In this document: positions 15,196 through 24,604 of the stretch, piece by piece
How positions within the stretch are numbered: the stretch's first letter is position 1
Layout of the letters: every line of letters starts with the position of its first letter
Source of the DNA: a virus
Virus record (IMG/VR): IMGVR_UViG_2162886007_000107
Coordinates: 62,001-126,000 of that record
Length of the DNA stretch: 64,000 nt
Direction: 5' to 3' (one strand)
Made by a program: the position numbers and the translations under genes
The notes under the pieces: generated by a model
Database searches by the model: none
Told to the model about the DNA's origin: nothing
The model's input: only the letters and a program-made list of their open reading frames with translations

Positions 15196-15606
15196 ATGGC
15201 CGTGAGTAGTTTCTGCGTAGGTACATTGGACTCAGGCGTAGGCTTCGAAACTCAGTCTCCTGAGGAAGCTATTAGCAGGCATTTGACATACTGGTTTGCT
15301 AGCCGTCGTAATCAAGGCAAGATCATGGGTAACGTTCCTAGTTGGAACTACCTTTGGATGACTCACAATCGTACACCGGACAGATTGGCTGAAAAGGCCA
15401 AAGAAGAACTGGATACCTACTTTGGTGAACTCTTCGCTCAACGTACGGTTGAAGTTACCTTTCAGTATTTGAACGAGTCCCGTTCACTTTACAGTTTACA
15501 AATATCGATCCAAGTAATTAGTGACGGCAAGCTCTATGATGTAGGGCGAACTATCCTAAAAACCGGCGAACATTACAAAGTGCTTGACAGCGAGAGGCTG
15601 AAATAA
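15196..15606 (+). CDS. Unknown protein (136 aa)
   Basis: The start may be ATG at 15196 or GTG at 15202; the AAGG upstream fits GTG spacing better. The protein is mixed alpha/beta and ends in a likely beta sheet (VEVTFQYLNE, then YSLQISIQVISDGKLYDVG). No family is recognised. The next gene starts immediately after its stop. Confidence 0.7.
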   Translation: MAVSSFCVGTLDSGVGFETQSPEEAISRHLTYWFASRRNQGKIMGNVPSWNYLWMTHNRTPDRLAEKAKEELDTYFGELFAQRTVEVTFQYLNESRSLYSLQISIQVISDGKLYDVGRTILKTGEHYKVLDSERLK

Positions 15607-16401
15607 ATGGACCTAAAGAAAACTCCACCGACCACTACTCGCGAACGCATGATCGAGAGCGCCTTCGGTTGGCTACGGGATGTAGACACCATCGAGGTTG
15701 ATGGTAAACGGATGATGGTTAATAAAGGCGACAACAAGCCTTACAACGTGGCTGACATCATCAAGGAATCGGACTTCATTCGTGATTGGTTGATGCTGTT
15801 TGCTCTGGGTCGTGAACACGGACTGAACTACTTCCCTACCCAGGAATGGATCGATCTGTCTGGCGACGGTCTGCAATCGGTTATGGTTGTAGACGACAAC
15901 AACCGTCCTCTGTTCCTGATCCCGCCTCTGGTGACCACCAACATGGGTCCTGAGCATCAGAAGATGCTGCGCGACCTGGAACAGGCTATCAAGCAGATTG
16001 CTGCTGACGAACAGCTCAAGCACCTGCCTGACGCTTCTGCTCACCTGGCACACCATGTTGAAAATGGGCTTGCCAGTGTTAAGCCTAAGCTGATCACCGA
16101 TATGGTACCACAGTGGTACTATGCTAAGCACCAAATCATCCCGGAAGTAGAAAAACAAGTTAACTACATCCGTCAAGTGGTTAACCCGCGCGCTACGGTT
16201 GATGATCTGAACAAAGCACGGCCTATCCTGTATCGGGCATTCAAGAAAGAACCTGTTACAGCCGACGAGAAGAAGTTCATCACAGAACTCACCGACGGCC
16301 TGTTCAAGTTCGAAGAAAGTACTTCTGAAACTGCTGTAAAGCAGAATGAAGCCAAAGATCAAGACGAGCCAGATCAAGAATTCGATCCGCTCGAATGCTA
16401 A
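15607..16401 (+). CDS. Unknown protein (264 aa)
   Basis: It begins one base after the preceding stop. Features are a helical middle section (HQKMLRDLEQAIKQIAAD), a Pro-rich beta-like segment (RPLFLIPPLVTTNMG), and an acidic tail (EAKDQDEPDQEFDPLEC). It precedes the phosphoesterase gene in the same operon. No family or motif is recognised. Confidence 0.72.
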   Translation: MDLKKTPPTTTRERMIESAFGWLRDVDTIEVDGKRMMVNKGDNKPYNVADIIKESDFIRDWLMLFALGREHGLNYFPTQEWIDLSGDGLQSVMVVDDNNRPLFLIPPLVTTNMGPEHQKMLRDLEQAIKQIAADEQLKHLPDASAHLAHHVENGLASVKPKLITDMVPQWYYAKHQIIPEVEKQVNYIRQVVNPRATVDDLNKARPILYRAFKKEPVTADEKKFITELTDGLFKFEESTSETAVKQNEAKDQDEPDQEFDPLEC

Positions 16402-16420
16402 ACGTATTGGGGAGTTTTAA

Positions 16421-17545
16421 ATGAGGCAGCTTTGGTGCTCCGACCAGCACACCGTACACCAGATTACACCGTCGCTGCATATTCTGAATAACCTCACCAC
16501 TTTCTTGCGTAAAGAGAATGACCTCGCCAAAGTAGACATGATCTCATTTGGCGGGGACTGGTTCGAACGCATGATCGAACTCCCTAACGTTGAAGCGCAT
16601 GTGGTGTTGGACTGGGTAAGGAAGTTCCTGGACTACGCCTACAAAACCAATCCAGACATCATCGTGATCTGGTTGGAAGGAACATCCTCCCATGACTGGG
16701 GTCAGCCTAAGCATTTCCCTATGTTGGCCCCAGAAGGGATGGACGTTCGTTATATCGACACCCTGTGTATCCAAACTTTCGAGAAACTGGATAACTTGTC
16801 GATTATGTTTGTTCCAGACAACATGGGGGCAATCACTCCTGATGATGTGTGGGATAAAGCTTTAGGGGTATTAGCTGAATCTGGACTGGACATGGTTCAC
16901 CAGATTCACTTCCACGGAGCATTCGAATTCCAAATGCATACCAATGCACGACACAAGGCTCACAACCTTGAACGTTGGGAATCGATTGTTGAGTACTGCA
17001 TTCTGGCTGGTCACATTCATACGCCAGTGCAGCGTGGTAAGCTTTATACTTCTGGTAGTTTCGACCGTACTCGCCATGGTGAAGAACATCCCAAGGGCGG
17101 TTACGTTATCGATCTGGATCTGAAGACCAAAGAGTTTAAACCGGTCTTCTGGGAGAACAAGAATGCGCTCCCATACCTGACAATCAATGTGGATCAAAAC
17201 ATCGATCCAGCTGAGTTGATTGCACTAGTTCACAGTTTCATTGATAAGCGAAAGTTACCGATGCATTCCCAGTTACGCATCATGGGTGGGTCGGCTGCTG
17301 TAGTGAACCCAATGATCTCGGTCTTGGCTAAAGAGTACCCGCAGTTTGGGTTCAAAGCTGAGAACGAAAAGAATGACGACGAGATTGTCGAAGAAGCTTT
17401 GTTTGAAACCAAGGTCTACTCCGGCACATCTTTAACCAAGGCTAACATCAAAAGCTCTGCCGCTCCTTACGTAGCACCGAAGTTTGCTGCTATGGATATT
17501 CCAATGAGTGAGGCGGAAGCTGTATTAGAGGAGTTCTTAATCTAA
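16421..17545 (+). CDS. SbcD/Mre11-like metallophosphoesterase (putative nuclease)
   Basis: A 374-residue calcineurin-type phosphoesterase. The metal-binding motifs appear in order: D8-x-H10 (CSDQHT), GGDW (44-47), G-T-S-S-H91-D92 in place of the usual GNHE/D, HFHGAFEF, and AGHIHTP. The AGHIHTP block is typical of SbcD/Mre11 nucleases, which process DNA ends. A partner SbcC-type ATPase is not visible in the neighbouring genes. Ribosome binding site GGGGAG at about 16408-16413; the stop overlaps the next start (TAATG). A role in replication-coupled end processing is inferred. Confidence 0.8.
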   Translation: MRQLWCSDQHTVHQITPSLHILNNLTTFLRKENDLAKVDMISFGGDWFERMIELPNVEAHVVLDWVRKFLDYAYKTNPDIIVIWLEGTSSHDWGQPKHFPMLAPEGMDVRYIDTLCIQTFEKLDNLSIMFVPDNMGAITPDDVWDKALGVLAESGLDMVHQIHFHGAFEFQMHTNARHKAHNLERWESIVEYCILAGHIHTPVQRGKLYTSGSFDRTRHGEEHPKGGYVIDLDLKTKEFKPVFWENKNALPYLTINVDQNIDPAELIALVHSFIDKRKLPMHSQLRIMGGSAAVVNPMISVLAKEYPQFGFKAENEKNDDEIVEEALFETKVYSGTSLTKANIKSSAAPYVAPKFAAMDIPMSEAEAVLEEFLI

Positions 17546-18339
17546 TGAGAAGCACAGGCGCGTTAGGGATTTCAGTAGGTACCTCCCTTGCGCTTGAGCA
17601 GGGAAACCTCATGAACTTCCGGAGGATTGATACTGTCCTTTTTAATCTGCGGACTCTGGTGCGTAATGCCCTGGAGTCTTATGAGAAAGATGACGAGACA
17701 GCCTTCGACATTAATCAGTTAGTTAAGGATACTGAAGGGGACATTACCTTCATAGCCAAGTACATCGATCAGCACCGAAATGGTAAGCCTGTGAAGATGG
17801 TTGTCTACTATCCTTCCTACAGAGGACTCAAGGGTCGGTACCCTCATGCCGATATTAAGGATCATAGCAAAGGAACTGAGAAGCAACAGAAAGTCTACAA
17901 AGCCATCAATGGAGCATGCGAAAAGCTTCTTGAAAAATACGAGAAGCTGATAGTAGCTACCAATGTCGGGATGCCTCCTTTTAGTGGTAATGGCGTGGTG
18001 ATGACTCACCATCCCGTAGATCTGTGCGAGACGTCAGGAACAGGGCGACTCAAACTCTTCGAAAGTTATACGGGTGTTCTTAAGTCGTTCCCAGATTGGC
18101 ATACCAAGCTGACTAACGGCAAGAACCTGTTAAACATTCCGCTGAATCGTCTGACCATTCAGATCTTTGGTGACAACTCAACCGACTTCATGTCGTCTAA
18201 GCAAGCGATCAAGGATTTGGTGAAAACCATTGCCAACGATAGCGGCTGGACCACTGCCTCAACCTACGCTAGGGTGAAGTCATCCATCGTCAGCTTGCAG
18301 CAAGGTGTGGACAGGGCAGGTCTGATGATGATGTTCTAA
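17545..18339 (+). CDS. Unknown protein (264 aa), coupled to the phosphoesterase
   Basis: ATG at 17545 overlaps the stop of the phosphoesterase gene, so the two are translated together. The protein is basic and mixed alpha/beta (KMVVYYPSYRGLKGRYPHAD, CEKLLEKYEKLIVATNVG). No Walker A or coiled coil is seen, so it is not an SbcC partner. Function unknown. Confidence 0.75.
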   Translation: MRSTGALGISVGTSLALEQGNLMNFRRIDTVLFNLRTLVRNALESYEKDDETAFDINQLVKDTEGDITFIAKYIDQHRNGKPVKMVVYYPSYRGLKGRYPHADIKDHSKGTEKQQKVYKAINGACEKLLEKYEKLIVATNVGMPPFSGNGVVMTHHPVDLCETSGTGRLKLFESYTGVLKSFPDWHTKLTNGKNLLNIPLNRLTIQIFGDNSTDFMSSKQAIKDLVKTIANDSGWTTASTYARVKSSIVSLQQGVDRAGLMMMF

Positions 18340-18349
18340 AGGAAGGCTT

Positions 18350-18649
18350 ATGAGTTTATTTGATCGTAGCAGAATGCTTTATCCCTGGGACAATAAACAT
18401 TCCTGGGAAGACCCTGTGACGTTTGAAGAGAAGATGGGCTCTTTAGTAGAAGGTCTTACTTATGTATCCTCTACAGTTGGACAAGAAGACTGTCCCACAG
18501 GAGACCTCGAAATTGCCCTTGCTCTCATCAAACAGATACCCACTTTGTACGACGTTATTGCGCATGGCGGTCCGGAACATCGAGAGTGGCTAAAGCAGGC
18601 TATCGAGCAACATTTTCAAGGTTTACCAATGCCTGAGTACAAAGGCTAA
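18350..18649 (+). CDS. Small unknown protein (99 aa)
   Basis: ATG at 18350 follows AAAGGAAGGCTT. The protein is acidic and helical (EIALALIKQIPTLYDVIAHGG). It ends the phosphoesterase operon. No family recognised. Confidence 0.72.
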   Translation: MSLFDRSRMLYPWDNKHSWEDPVTFEEKMGSLVEGLTYVSSTVGQEDCPTGDLEIALALIKQIPTLYDVIAHGGPEHREWLKQAIEQHFQGLPMPEYKG

Positions 18650-18720
18650 ATAATCACAACATAATTCTACTGCGGACCCAATTTATAACGGCTGCTTGGA
18701 AAAATTTAAGGAAAGTCCCC

Positions 18721-19434
18721 ATGAGCTACCAGCAACAATCCAAACCACAATTCACTCCTCGCAAGAAGATGTTTCTGAACGACTGGCGTCAGCCACACCC
18801 GGCTACCGACAAGCCTCTGGACGGCGCCAAGTTCCCTGCTCAGTTCATGTGGGAAATCACCAACGCCGGCAAGATCGTCTTCAAGGTCAGCGACGGCATC
18901 TTCAAGGAAGGCGGTGGCGGCAAGAACAACCACAAAGAAGTAGAGATGACTGCGTACGACCGCAACATCCTCTTCGAAACTCTGCTGGAAGCATCCAACA
19001 GCCCAGAGTTCACCAGCAAGCAATACCTCATCAAGAAACACGACTTCGTGTTTACTGGTGGCCAAAGTCGTCTGAGTGAGTCCCCGGTTGTCAAGGGCAC
19101 CTTCACCATCAAACGTGCAGAAGACGGCGTGATCTCCCTGGGTTACTCCAAAGGCGATTACAAAGTGATGTGTAACTTCAAGGGTCCAAACTCGAACACC
19201 TTGCTGATGCGCAACGCTGAAGGTCAGATGGTTGAAGACAACGGCTTCATGTCGCGTATGTCGGCACGTAGCTGGGTCAACTTCCACCGTCCGGTCCTGG
19301 ACCGCATGGAACTGGAAGGCTGGGAGCCGCCGAAGCCGAAGGGCGATGGTTCGCAAGGTTCGCACAAACCGAACAACAACCCGAACCAGTCGAATACCAA
19401 CACCTTCGACGAAGACTTCGACGACATGTTCTAA
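18721..19434 (+). CDS. Putative single-stranded-DNA-binding protein
   Basis: A 237-residue protein with a beta-rich body (GKIVFKVSDGIF, VVKGTFTIKRAEDG, GDYKVMCNFKG), a flexible Gly/Pro/Asn-rich linker (about 198-228) and an acidic tail ending DEDFDDMF. That tail has the form of SSB C-terminal peptides that recruit replication proteins. Codon bias is strong, as expected for an abundant DNA-binding protein. It lies in the replication/transcription block. The fold itself is not provable by eye, so this stays a prediction. AAGGAAAG precedes the ATG. Confidence 0.55.
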   Translation: MSYQQQSKPQFTPRKKMFLNDWRQPHPATDKPLDGAKFPAQFMWEITNAGKIVFKVSDGIFKEGGGGKNNHKEVEMTAYDRNILFETLLEASNSPEFTSKQYLIKKHDFVFTGGQSRLSESPVVKGTFTIKRAEDGVISLGYSKGDYKVMCNFKGPNSNTLLMRNAEGQMVEDNGFMSRMSARSWVNFHRPVLDRMELEGWEPPKPKGDGSQGSHKPNNNPNQSNTNTFDEDFDDMF

Positions 19435-19453
19435 GCAACACCCTTTTAAGTCT

Positions 19454-19492
19454 GGGAGGGGCAACCCTCCCGGGCTAGCCTTTATAGTGCTC
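19454..19492 (+). terminator. Terminator after the SSB-like gene
   Basis: GGGAGGG (19454-19460), GCAA tetraloop, CCCTCCC (19465-19471), followed by CGGGCTAGCCTTTATAG and, further on, ATTTTTTC at about 19497-19504. The T-tract is distant, so efficiency is uncertain. Confidence 0.6.
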
Positions 19493-19552
19493 TAAGATTT
19501 TTTCAGAACTACATTATTCAGGCAGAGCAGGTAAAGGAGATTAATACAAATC

Positions 19553-21112
19553 ATGTTTAATGTCGATATGCGTCGTAGTGGTAAGAAGGGGATTAAAGCG
19601 ATTGTCGTGTCGTTTAACGAACAGTCCAGCCTCTTCAATGGTAAGGCCAAAGTTCAACTGGAACGAGTCTCCAAGGATCGTCCAGAAGCTGAGAACAACC
19701 TGTTCGACTGCTTGAACGAATATGTGACAACGGTCCTTACCAACGAACAACAACTCAAGCTGTACAAGTTGTATGAGAAAGCCCACGACATTATCGAGAA
19801 CGGCAAGTTCTACGATTACCACCATGAGTTGAGCCGACTTAAACCGTTGGTAGACAACATCCTGGAAATGATCGGGGTAGAAAAGTATTGTGCGTTCATC
19901 CAGAACTCTGAGTATCTGAAGATTCCCAAGAATCTCAGTGAAGCAGCAAGCAAGGGTGATTATCCAGAACAAACAACTATCACCGATGCTGACTACGTCA
20001 ACTTGGTGAAGTTGGCTTTTGTAATTCGTTCGGTGTTTCCGATCATCTTCGGTCTTATGAACCGTTTCGATGACAACATGGGTAGCAGCTACAGCGGGGT
20101 AGTGTGCGGTCAGCTTATTAAGGACAACTATTTCATCAAGCGCATGTACGGGTGGGAGAAACTCAAAACCTACTTCTCGTATTCGTTTGATAAACGTCCA
20201 ACACCAACTCAGATCGAAAGCGGCGGTAACACCGAAGCATTCGTTGAGAAGGTTCTGTTCAGTGCAATCTTCGACAGACTGTGCTGTGCAGTGATTCCGG
20301 AAACAGAATTCGACAAGAACATTGCGAACACGATTAACGGTGCGGTGCGTCAGCATGAGGCCAGCATTTCGTTTCGTAATAAAGAAGATCGTCTTTCTGG
20401 TGGTGATGACGAGGACAAACGTTCTTCGTACGACAAGTACAACATCACCGAAAAGGTACGGGCGTCGGACATTGAATCTGAAGCAGAGTATTTCAGCTTT
20501 GGGTTGTTCGACGAGAAAGATCAACCGCGTTATGTTGACTGCTTTAAATTCCAGTGCGAAGGATTGGGGATCAAGAACTACCAGTTGGTAGATAAGGTCT
20601 ACCGCAACATTCCACCAAACTGGAACTTCGATCTGAACGAGGTCATTCGATCTCTGTTGTCTTTGGTGTACTTCGAAGTAGTTAGTCCGTCGATCTGGGA
20701 AGAGTGCAGCTATACTCAACTCATGTCGGCAATTGCCCTCGGTCAAGTTAAACTGGCCGAACAAGGTTATACGTATTTGCCGTCTCTGCTGGGCGGGATC
20801 CATGATCCGGAAGGAGCGCGGAGTTTGGCAGAAGGTCTTAAGCTAACCGACGACGACAAAAACTACCTGGCATCTATCTGCGACGTTCAATCGCGTAACA
20901 GCGAGAACCGAGGTTTCAATGAAGTACTGTTAGCCGTTGATCGATTCCTTGTCGAATTGACTAACAAGGCTTGGAAGTCCAACTTGGAATATGGGGTGTT
21001 GGATGATCCTGCAATCTACGATCGTGTAATCTCAGGCGACATGTTCTCCATTGAACTGGAAAACGAGATCCGCCTGGAATTCATGCGACTAGTCAAACAA
21101 GTTAACGATTAA
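19553..21112 (+). CDS. Probable fifth subunit of the nonvirion RNA polymerase (phiKZ gp68-like)
   Basis: A 519-residue protein with no resemblance to bacterial polymerase subunits that I can see. It heads the gene row followed by two unknowns, beta C-half and beta' C-half, which is the position I recall for phiKZ gp68 (about 520 residues), the phage-specific subunit needed for promoter recognition by the nonvirion polymerase. The chain is largely helical with a disordered acidic insert (LSGGDDEDKRSSYDKYN, about residues 281-297). Assignment rests on position and length only. Confidence 0.55.
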   Translation: MFNVDMRRSGKKGIKAIVVSFNEQSSLFNGKAKVQLERVSKDRPEAENNLFDCLNEYVTTVLTNEQQLKLYKLYEKAHDIIENGKFYDYHHELSRLKPLVDNILEMIGVEKYCAFIQNSEYLKIPKNLSEAASKGDYPEQTTITDADYVNLVKLAFVIRSVFPIIFGLMNRFDDNMGSSYSGVVCGQLIKDNYFIKRMYGWEKLKTYFSYSFDKRPTPTQIESGGNTEAFVEKVLFSAIFDRLCCAVIPETEFDKNIANTINGAVRQHEASISFRNKEDRLSGGDDEDKRSSYDKYNITEKVRASDIESEAEYFSFGLFDEKDQPRYVDCFKFQCEGLGIKNYQLVDKVYRNIPPNWNFDLNEVIRSLLSLVYFEVVSPSIWEECSYTQLMSAIALGQVKLAEQGYTYLPSLLGGIHDPEGARSLAEGLKLTDDDKNYLASICDVQSRNSENRGFNEVLLAVDRFLVELTNKAWKSNLEYGVLDDPAIYDRVISGDMFSIELENEIRLEFMRLVKQVND

Positions 21113-21133
21113 GTATTAGAAGGCGCGAAGTGT

Positions 21134-22573
21134 ATGGACAATCAAATTAACGTGGCTCTCCGTCGTGTCATCTTGGGTGTGGGCAACCCAAACCATGAAC
21201 ACGTACACCGCCACAACATTCTCAAGATGCAGCCGATGCATGTTGACCAGCTGATGACTGAGCAGCGCGCAGGCGGTATTCGTGAGTCGACTCTGAATGC
21301 TATCTCCGGGCAAGCTGGTGGTTTGACAGTGCAACCCAATGGTTTCGTAGCTATCGAAGATACCTACAACCAACGTCGTGGTCTGGGCATGTTGGAGTTC
21401 GCAACTGAAGAGAGCGCATTGCGCTCTACTAAGTTGGTAGTGTTGGGTTATCTGGTGGGTGGTGAGCCTCGTGATGTTGGTATCGATCCAGCTACTCGAT
21501 TCCAGCCAGTTCGTTGCTGGGAGATTGACACCAGTAACAAAACTGACTTCAACGGTTATCCAACCATCCAGCAGTCGGTAACCAATTCCCACCAGTTCTT
21601 GCAAGGTCACCCAAACAAGAACATTAACCAGCGCTCCATGCGTCCTATCGACATCGGTAACGAAGTTCTGGGCTATGTAGCAACTGAGTCTGAAAACTCT
21701 CAGGATGGTTACGGTGGCAACGTTCTGGCTGACCTGAACAAAGGTATCGTGATCTCGAAGACTCAGAACCTCGATACCACTCACCACGCCAAACAGTTAA
21801 TGAAGATCGCAGGTAATGCGCTCACTTCGAAAGACTTCGGCATGGATCTTCACGATTCCATTGCTGAGTCGATCTACTCTGGTGGCATGGCTGAAGCCAA
21901 CATCACTCGTAATGCGTTCTTCATGGCGATGTCTCAACACACCGGCATGTGGAACCAAATGGGCTTCAATGGTTTCAGCCTGGGTGAGATTGCAAGCGTC
22001 TTCGAGAACTTCGTTGACGTAATGAACATGGAGATGATTGACAATCCTCCAGATGTGGTCGACAACATCGGTTTGACCAATGCTTATGGCTCCACCACCA
22101 TTTCGGAAACAACCGCTCAGGAAATCGCAGTTCTCTGTGCTGACCTGGCTATTCGTACTGGTGTGACGTTCTGTACTTTCTCCGCCACCAACAATCCGGA
22201 TTCGTTCGGTGGGTTCATGGAGGAAGATGGTGTAGCAATGCTTACCGGTGAGTGGATGTCGATCATCGACTCTGACCCATTTGCAATCAACCGCTTGGAG
22301 AAATTCAAGCAAGCGTTCAAAGATCGGTTCTTTACCAAGTACAACACTGGTTACGCGCACGACACGACAATCGTCAACGTGATCGTTACCTGTGCCATGT
22401 TTGGTGAGACCAGCGTGCAAGTGTTCTTCAACGGTGACGAATCCACCACGCAAAGTTACACCAACGCAACTTACTACCTCTCACGTACCAGTACCAATAT
22501 CGCGGCTACTGATGCTGGCATTGCGGAATCTGTCAGCTTCCTCAACAACATCCGCGAGTATTTCGCCGAATAA
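21134..22573 (+). CDS. Conserved unknown protein (479 aa) in the polymerase row
   Basis: ATG at 21134; the upstream ribosome binding site is poor (GAAGGCGCGAAGTGT). Codon use is C-ending and biased. The protein is mixed alpha/beta with no cysteine clusters, and an acidic loop SATNNPDSFGGFMEEDG. By order it corresponds to phiKZ gp69 as I remember it. It may be a virion or nucleus component; no motif decides this. Confidence 0.75.
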   Translation: MDNQINVALRRVILGVGNPNHEHVHRHNILKMQPMHVDQLMTEQRAGGIRESTLNAISGQAGGLTVQPNGFVAIEDTYNQRRGLGMLEFATEESALRSTKLVVLGYLVGGEPRDVGIDPATRFQPVRCWEIDTSNKTDFNGYPTIQQSVTNSHQFLQGHPNKNINQRSMRPIDIGNEVLGYVATESENSQDGYGGNVLADLNKGIVISKTQNLDTTHHAKQLMKIAGNALTSKDFGMDLHDSIAESIYSGGMAEANITRNAFFMAMSQHTGMWNQMGFNGFSLGEIASVFENFVDVMNMEMIDNPPDVVDNIGLTNAYGSTTISETTAQEIAVLCADLAIRTGVTFCTFSATNNPDSFGGFMEEDGVAMLTGEWMSIIDSDPFAINRLEKFKQAFKDRFFTKYNTGYAHDTTIVNVIVTCAMFGETSVQVFFNGDESTTQSYTNATYYLSRTSTNIAATDAGIAESVSFLNNIREYFAE

Positions 22574-22584
22574 GGTCTTAACCC

Positions 22585-24135
22585 ATGAACGAATTGAATA
22601 AACTTTACAAAGCCATCCTCGGCTCTTTCGGGGCGCTGGTTAAACCGAACTACCAGATCTTCATCAAGGTGTCGGAACATGAGATCGAAGTTAAAGTGGA
22701 TGACATGCCACTTTACCTGCCGGTCTCTGATCTGTTGGCATCCACCGACTCGATGAACAAGGTATACTTCCACCCGGCGTGTGAAAACGTCATCAGTCAG
22801 GAAACCGAAGTCTTCAAGATCATTCGCCGCATGGCTGGCATTCGCTTGCTCGAACTGTTCAAGAAGTATCCGCCAGTTCTTCAAGCTATCGCCAAGGGTG
22901 CCGAGAAACGTTCCTGGAACCAGAACACACTGGATATCCTAGAACCGTTCAAGAACGTCAAGAAACAAACCATGACGGAAATCTCGGAGTTCATGGCGCG
23001 CATGCAAGTGGAAATGGGTGAGAACGGCATCGACAACCGTTTCATTCACCTGAAAGTTTCCAAAGGCTCCGGCCGTAGTAGCACCGGTAGCGGTCAGCGC
23101 GTTTACCACCGTACCAAGCCAGTCTTCCCGATCTACAACGAGGTCGTGAAACGTCTGGCTCAGTCGGAAGGTCAGTCGGATAACCAAAGCATCGAGTTCC
23201 ACGGTTATTCGATTTCGCGTGCTGCACTGAAACTGATCGCTCACCTGCATCGCTGTGTGCTGCCAGCAGTAATGAACCCAGACGATATTGAGTCGGAGTC
23301 CACCTCTCCGGTTGCTTCGCGTCTGACGTCGTTCCTGGGCTGCTATGAAGCAATTGCTGACCAGTTCAACCGTCTCCAGAATATCTTCCGTGCTGACTTC
23401 GACAAACTGGGTATCTACCCAATTGACCTGTCGTGGACTGAAGAAATGGAACGGCTGCCGGAAATCTACAACCAGGTTCCGGACATGCAGTACAACACCC
23501 ACAACACTCAGGAAGAAGCTGTCAACAAACAGAATCATCTGAATGGCATGGGGAACATGTTCTCGGTCAACAGTACTCCGCAATCGAACGTAGCGGCTCA
23601 AGTCGGTGTCGCCGGTCAGGCTGCTCAACTGCTGGCACAAGCAGCAGCACAAGCTGGTCCGCAAAACGTCGACGGTTACTCGGTATCTCCGCCAGCCGGC
23701 ATGGAACCGAATGACCAGTGGATCCGTGTGGAAATCGACTACGCCAACAACCGGGTAGTTCACCACGCGATCAACAAGCTGACTCAAATGCCAGTTGTTT
23801 ACATCTGCACTCGCATGGGTACAATCATGCAGCGCACTGAAAGCTCTGGTGTGGCCGGTATCAACCCAGGCGTTGGTGGTGTAGGCTTGGGCGGTCTGGG
23901 CGGTCTCGGTGGCTTGCTGGGGGGCATCAACCCTTTAGCGGCAGCGGGGTTGGGTGGTGGCAACAATAACTTGGCATTGCTGGCTCAAACCGGCTTGCTG
24001 GGTAGCCTGACCCCGCTGCAACAACTGGCCTTGCTTCAAGGTGGTCAACTGGGTAACACTACTCCGGCGTCTTCGTCGAGCAGTGGTGTTTACGTAGATC
24101 ACAATGGCCATGGCATCAGCAGTCCAACCTACTAA
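22585..24135 (+). CDS. Conserved unknown protein (516 aa) with Gly/Leu-rich low-complexity tail
   Basis: ATG at 22585 follows AAGGTCTTAACCC. The first 300 residues are globular and helical. They are followed by an Ala/Gln-rich stretch (about 333-350), a short folded segment and a Gly/Leu-rich repeat region (about 425-495, with GLGGLGGLGGLLGG). The tail resembles self-associating disordered segments. It lies between the putative fifth polymerase subunit and beta C-half. Function unknown. Confidence 0.75.
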   Translation: MNELNKLYKAILGSFGALVKPNYQIFIKVSEHEIEVKVDDMPLYLPVSDLLASTDSMNKVYFHPACENVISQETEVFKIIRRMAGIRLLELFKKYPPVLQAIAKGAEKRSWNQNTLDILEPFKNVKKQTMTEISEFMARMQVEMGENGIDNRFIHLKVSKGSGRSSTGSGQRVYHRTKPVFPIYNEVVKRLAQSEGQSDNQSIEFHGYSISRAALKLIAHLHRCVLPAVMNPDDIESESTSPVASRLTSFLGCYEAIADQFNRLQNIFRADFDKLGIYPIDLSWTEEMERLPEIYNQVPDMQYNTHNTQEEAVNKQNHLNGMGNMFSVNSTPQSNVAAQVGVAGQAAQLLAQAAAQAGPQNVDGYSVSPPAGMEPNDQWIRVEIDYANNRVVHHAINKLTQMPVVYICTRMGTIMQRTESSGVAGINPGVGGVGLGGLGGLGGLLGGINPLAAAGLGGGNNNLALLAQTGLLGSLTPLQQLALLQGGQLGNTTPASSSSSGVYVDHNGHGISSPTY

Positions 24136-24151
24136 CGGAATAGTGGTTAAT

Positions 24152-24195
24152 CAGTACTCCCGGCTGACGCCGGGAGTACTGTATTTCCTGTTATT
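24152..24195. terminator. Bidirectional terminator
   Basis: CAGTACTCCCGGC (24152-24164) pairs perfectly with GCCGGGAGTACTG (24169-24181), followed by TATTTCCTGTTATTTTT. It separates the convergent genes ending at 24135 and 24197. Confidence 0.82.
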
Positions 24196-24196
24196 T

Positions 24197-24526
24197 TTAA
24201 CCGGGGCGTGTATTACTTCGGGATATAGCGCGGATGATAGTATTTTCGTCCACGTTACGAATTTCCATAATGTGGCTGTTATCTTTGTTCACGTTTTCCA
24301 CATTATTAAGATATGCAATAGTCCACCACAAGTGGCTTTTGATATTCAGTGAACGCAATAACCGGTAGAAGTCATTCCGGTAGGCATAACGATCATTGGG
24401 GTTGGGGATGGGTAATGATGTTGTGTTTTGGAGCAATACTTCCTTAAGGGAGCGGATAAGAGTTTTGTATTCTGGGGTAAAGAATACACTCTTGTCTCCT
24501 TCGGAATTGTTAGTGCTGATCGGCAT
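24197..24526 (-). CDS. Small unknown protein (109 aa), solitary minus-strand gene
   Basis: The start ATG is at 24526-24524 with AGGGGC upstream on the minus strand. The protein has a helical N-terminal half (EYKTLIRSLKEVLLQN) and a basic middle (NDFYRLLRSLNIKSHLWW). It diverges from the beta C-half gene. It is accepted as real because it sits between a terminator and a divergent promoter region like the other minus-strand islands. No family recognised. Confidence 0.65.
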   Translation of the reverse strand: MPISTNNSEGDKSVFFTPEYKTLIRSLKEVLLQNTTSLPIPNPNDRYAYRNDFYRLLRSLNIKSHLWWTIAYLNNVENVNKDNSHIMEIRNVDENTIIRAISRSNTRPG

Positions 24527-24544
24527 TTAAGTTGCCCCTGCTGT

Positions 24545-24571
24545 GGGTATAATAATTCGGACCTATATCAT
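24545..24571 (+). promoter_or_regulatory. Putative promoter of the beta C-half / beta' C-half operon
   Basis: GGGTATAATAATTCGGACC is followed by TATATCAT at 24564-24571, 33 bases before the ATG. It shares GGACCTATAT with the site at 8613. TATAAT is also a good host-type -10. The sequence is partly self-complementary and may serve the minus-strand gene as well. Confidence 0.45.
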
Positions 24572-24604
24572 CTACCAGATGATGTGTAATAGGAAGTTAT
24601 AAAA

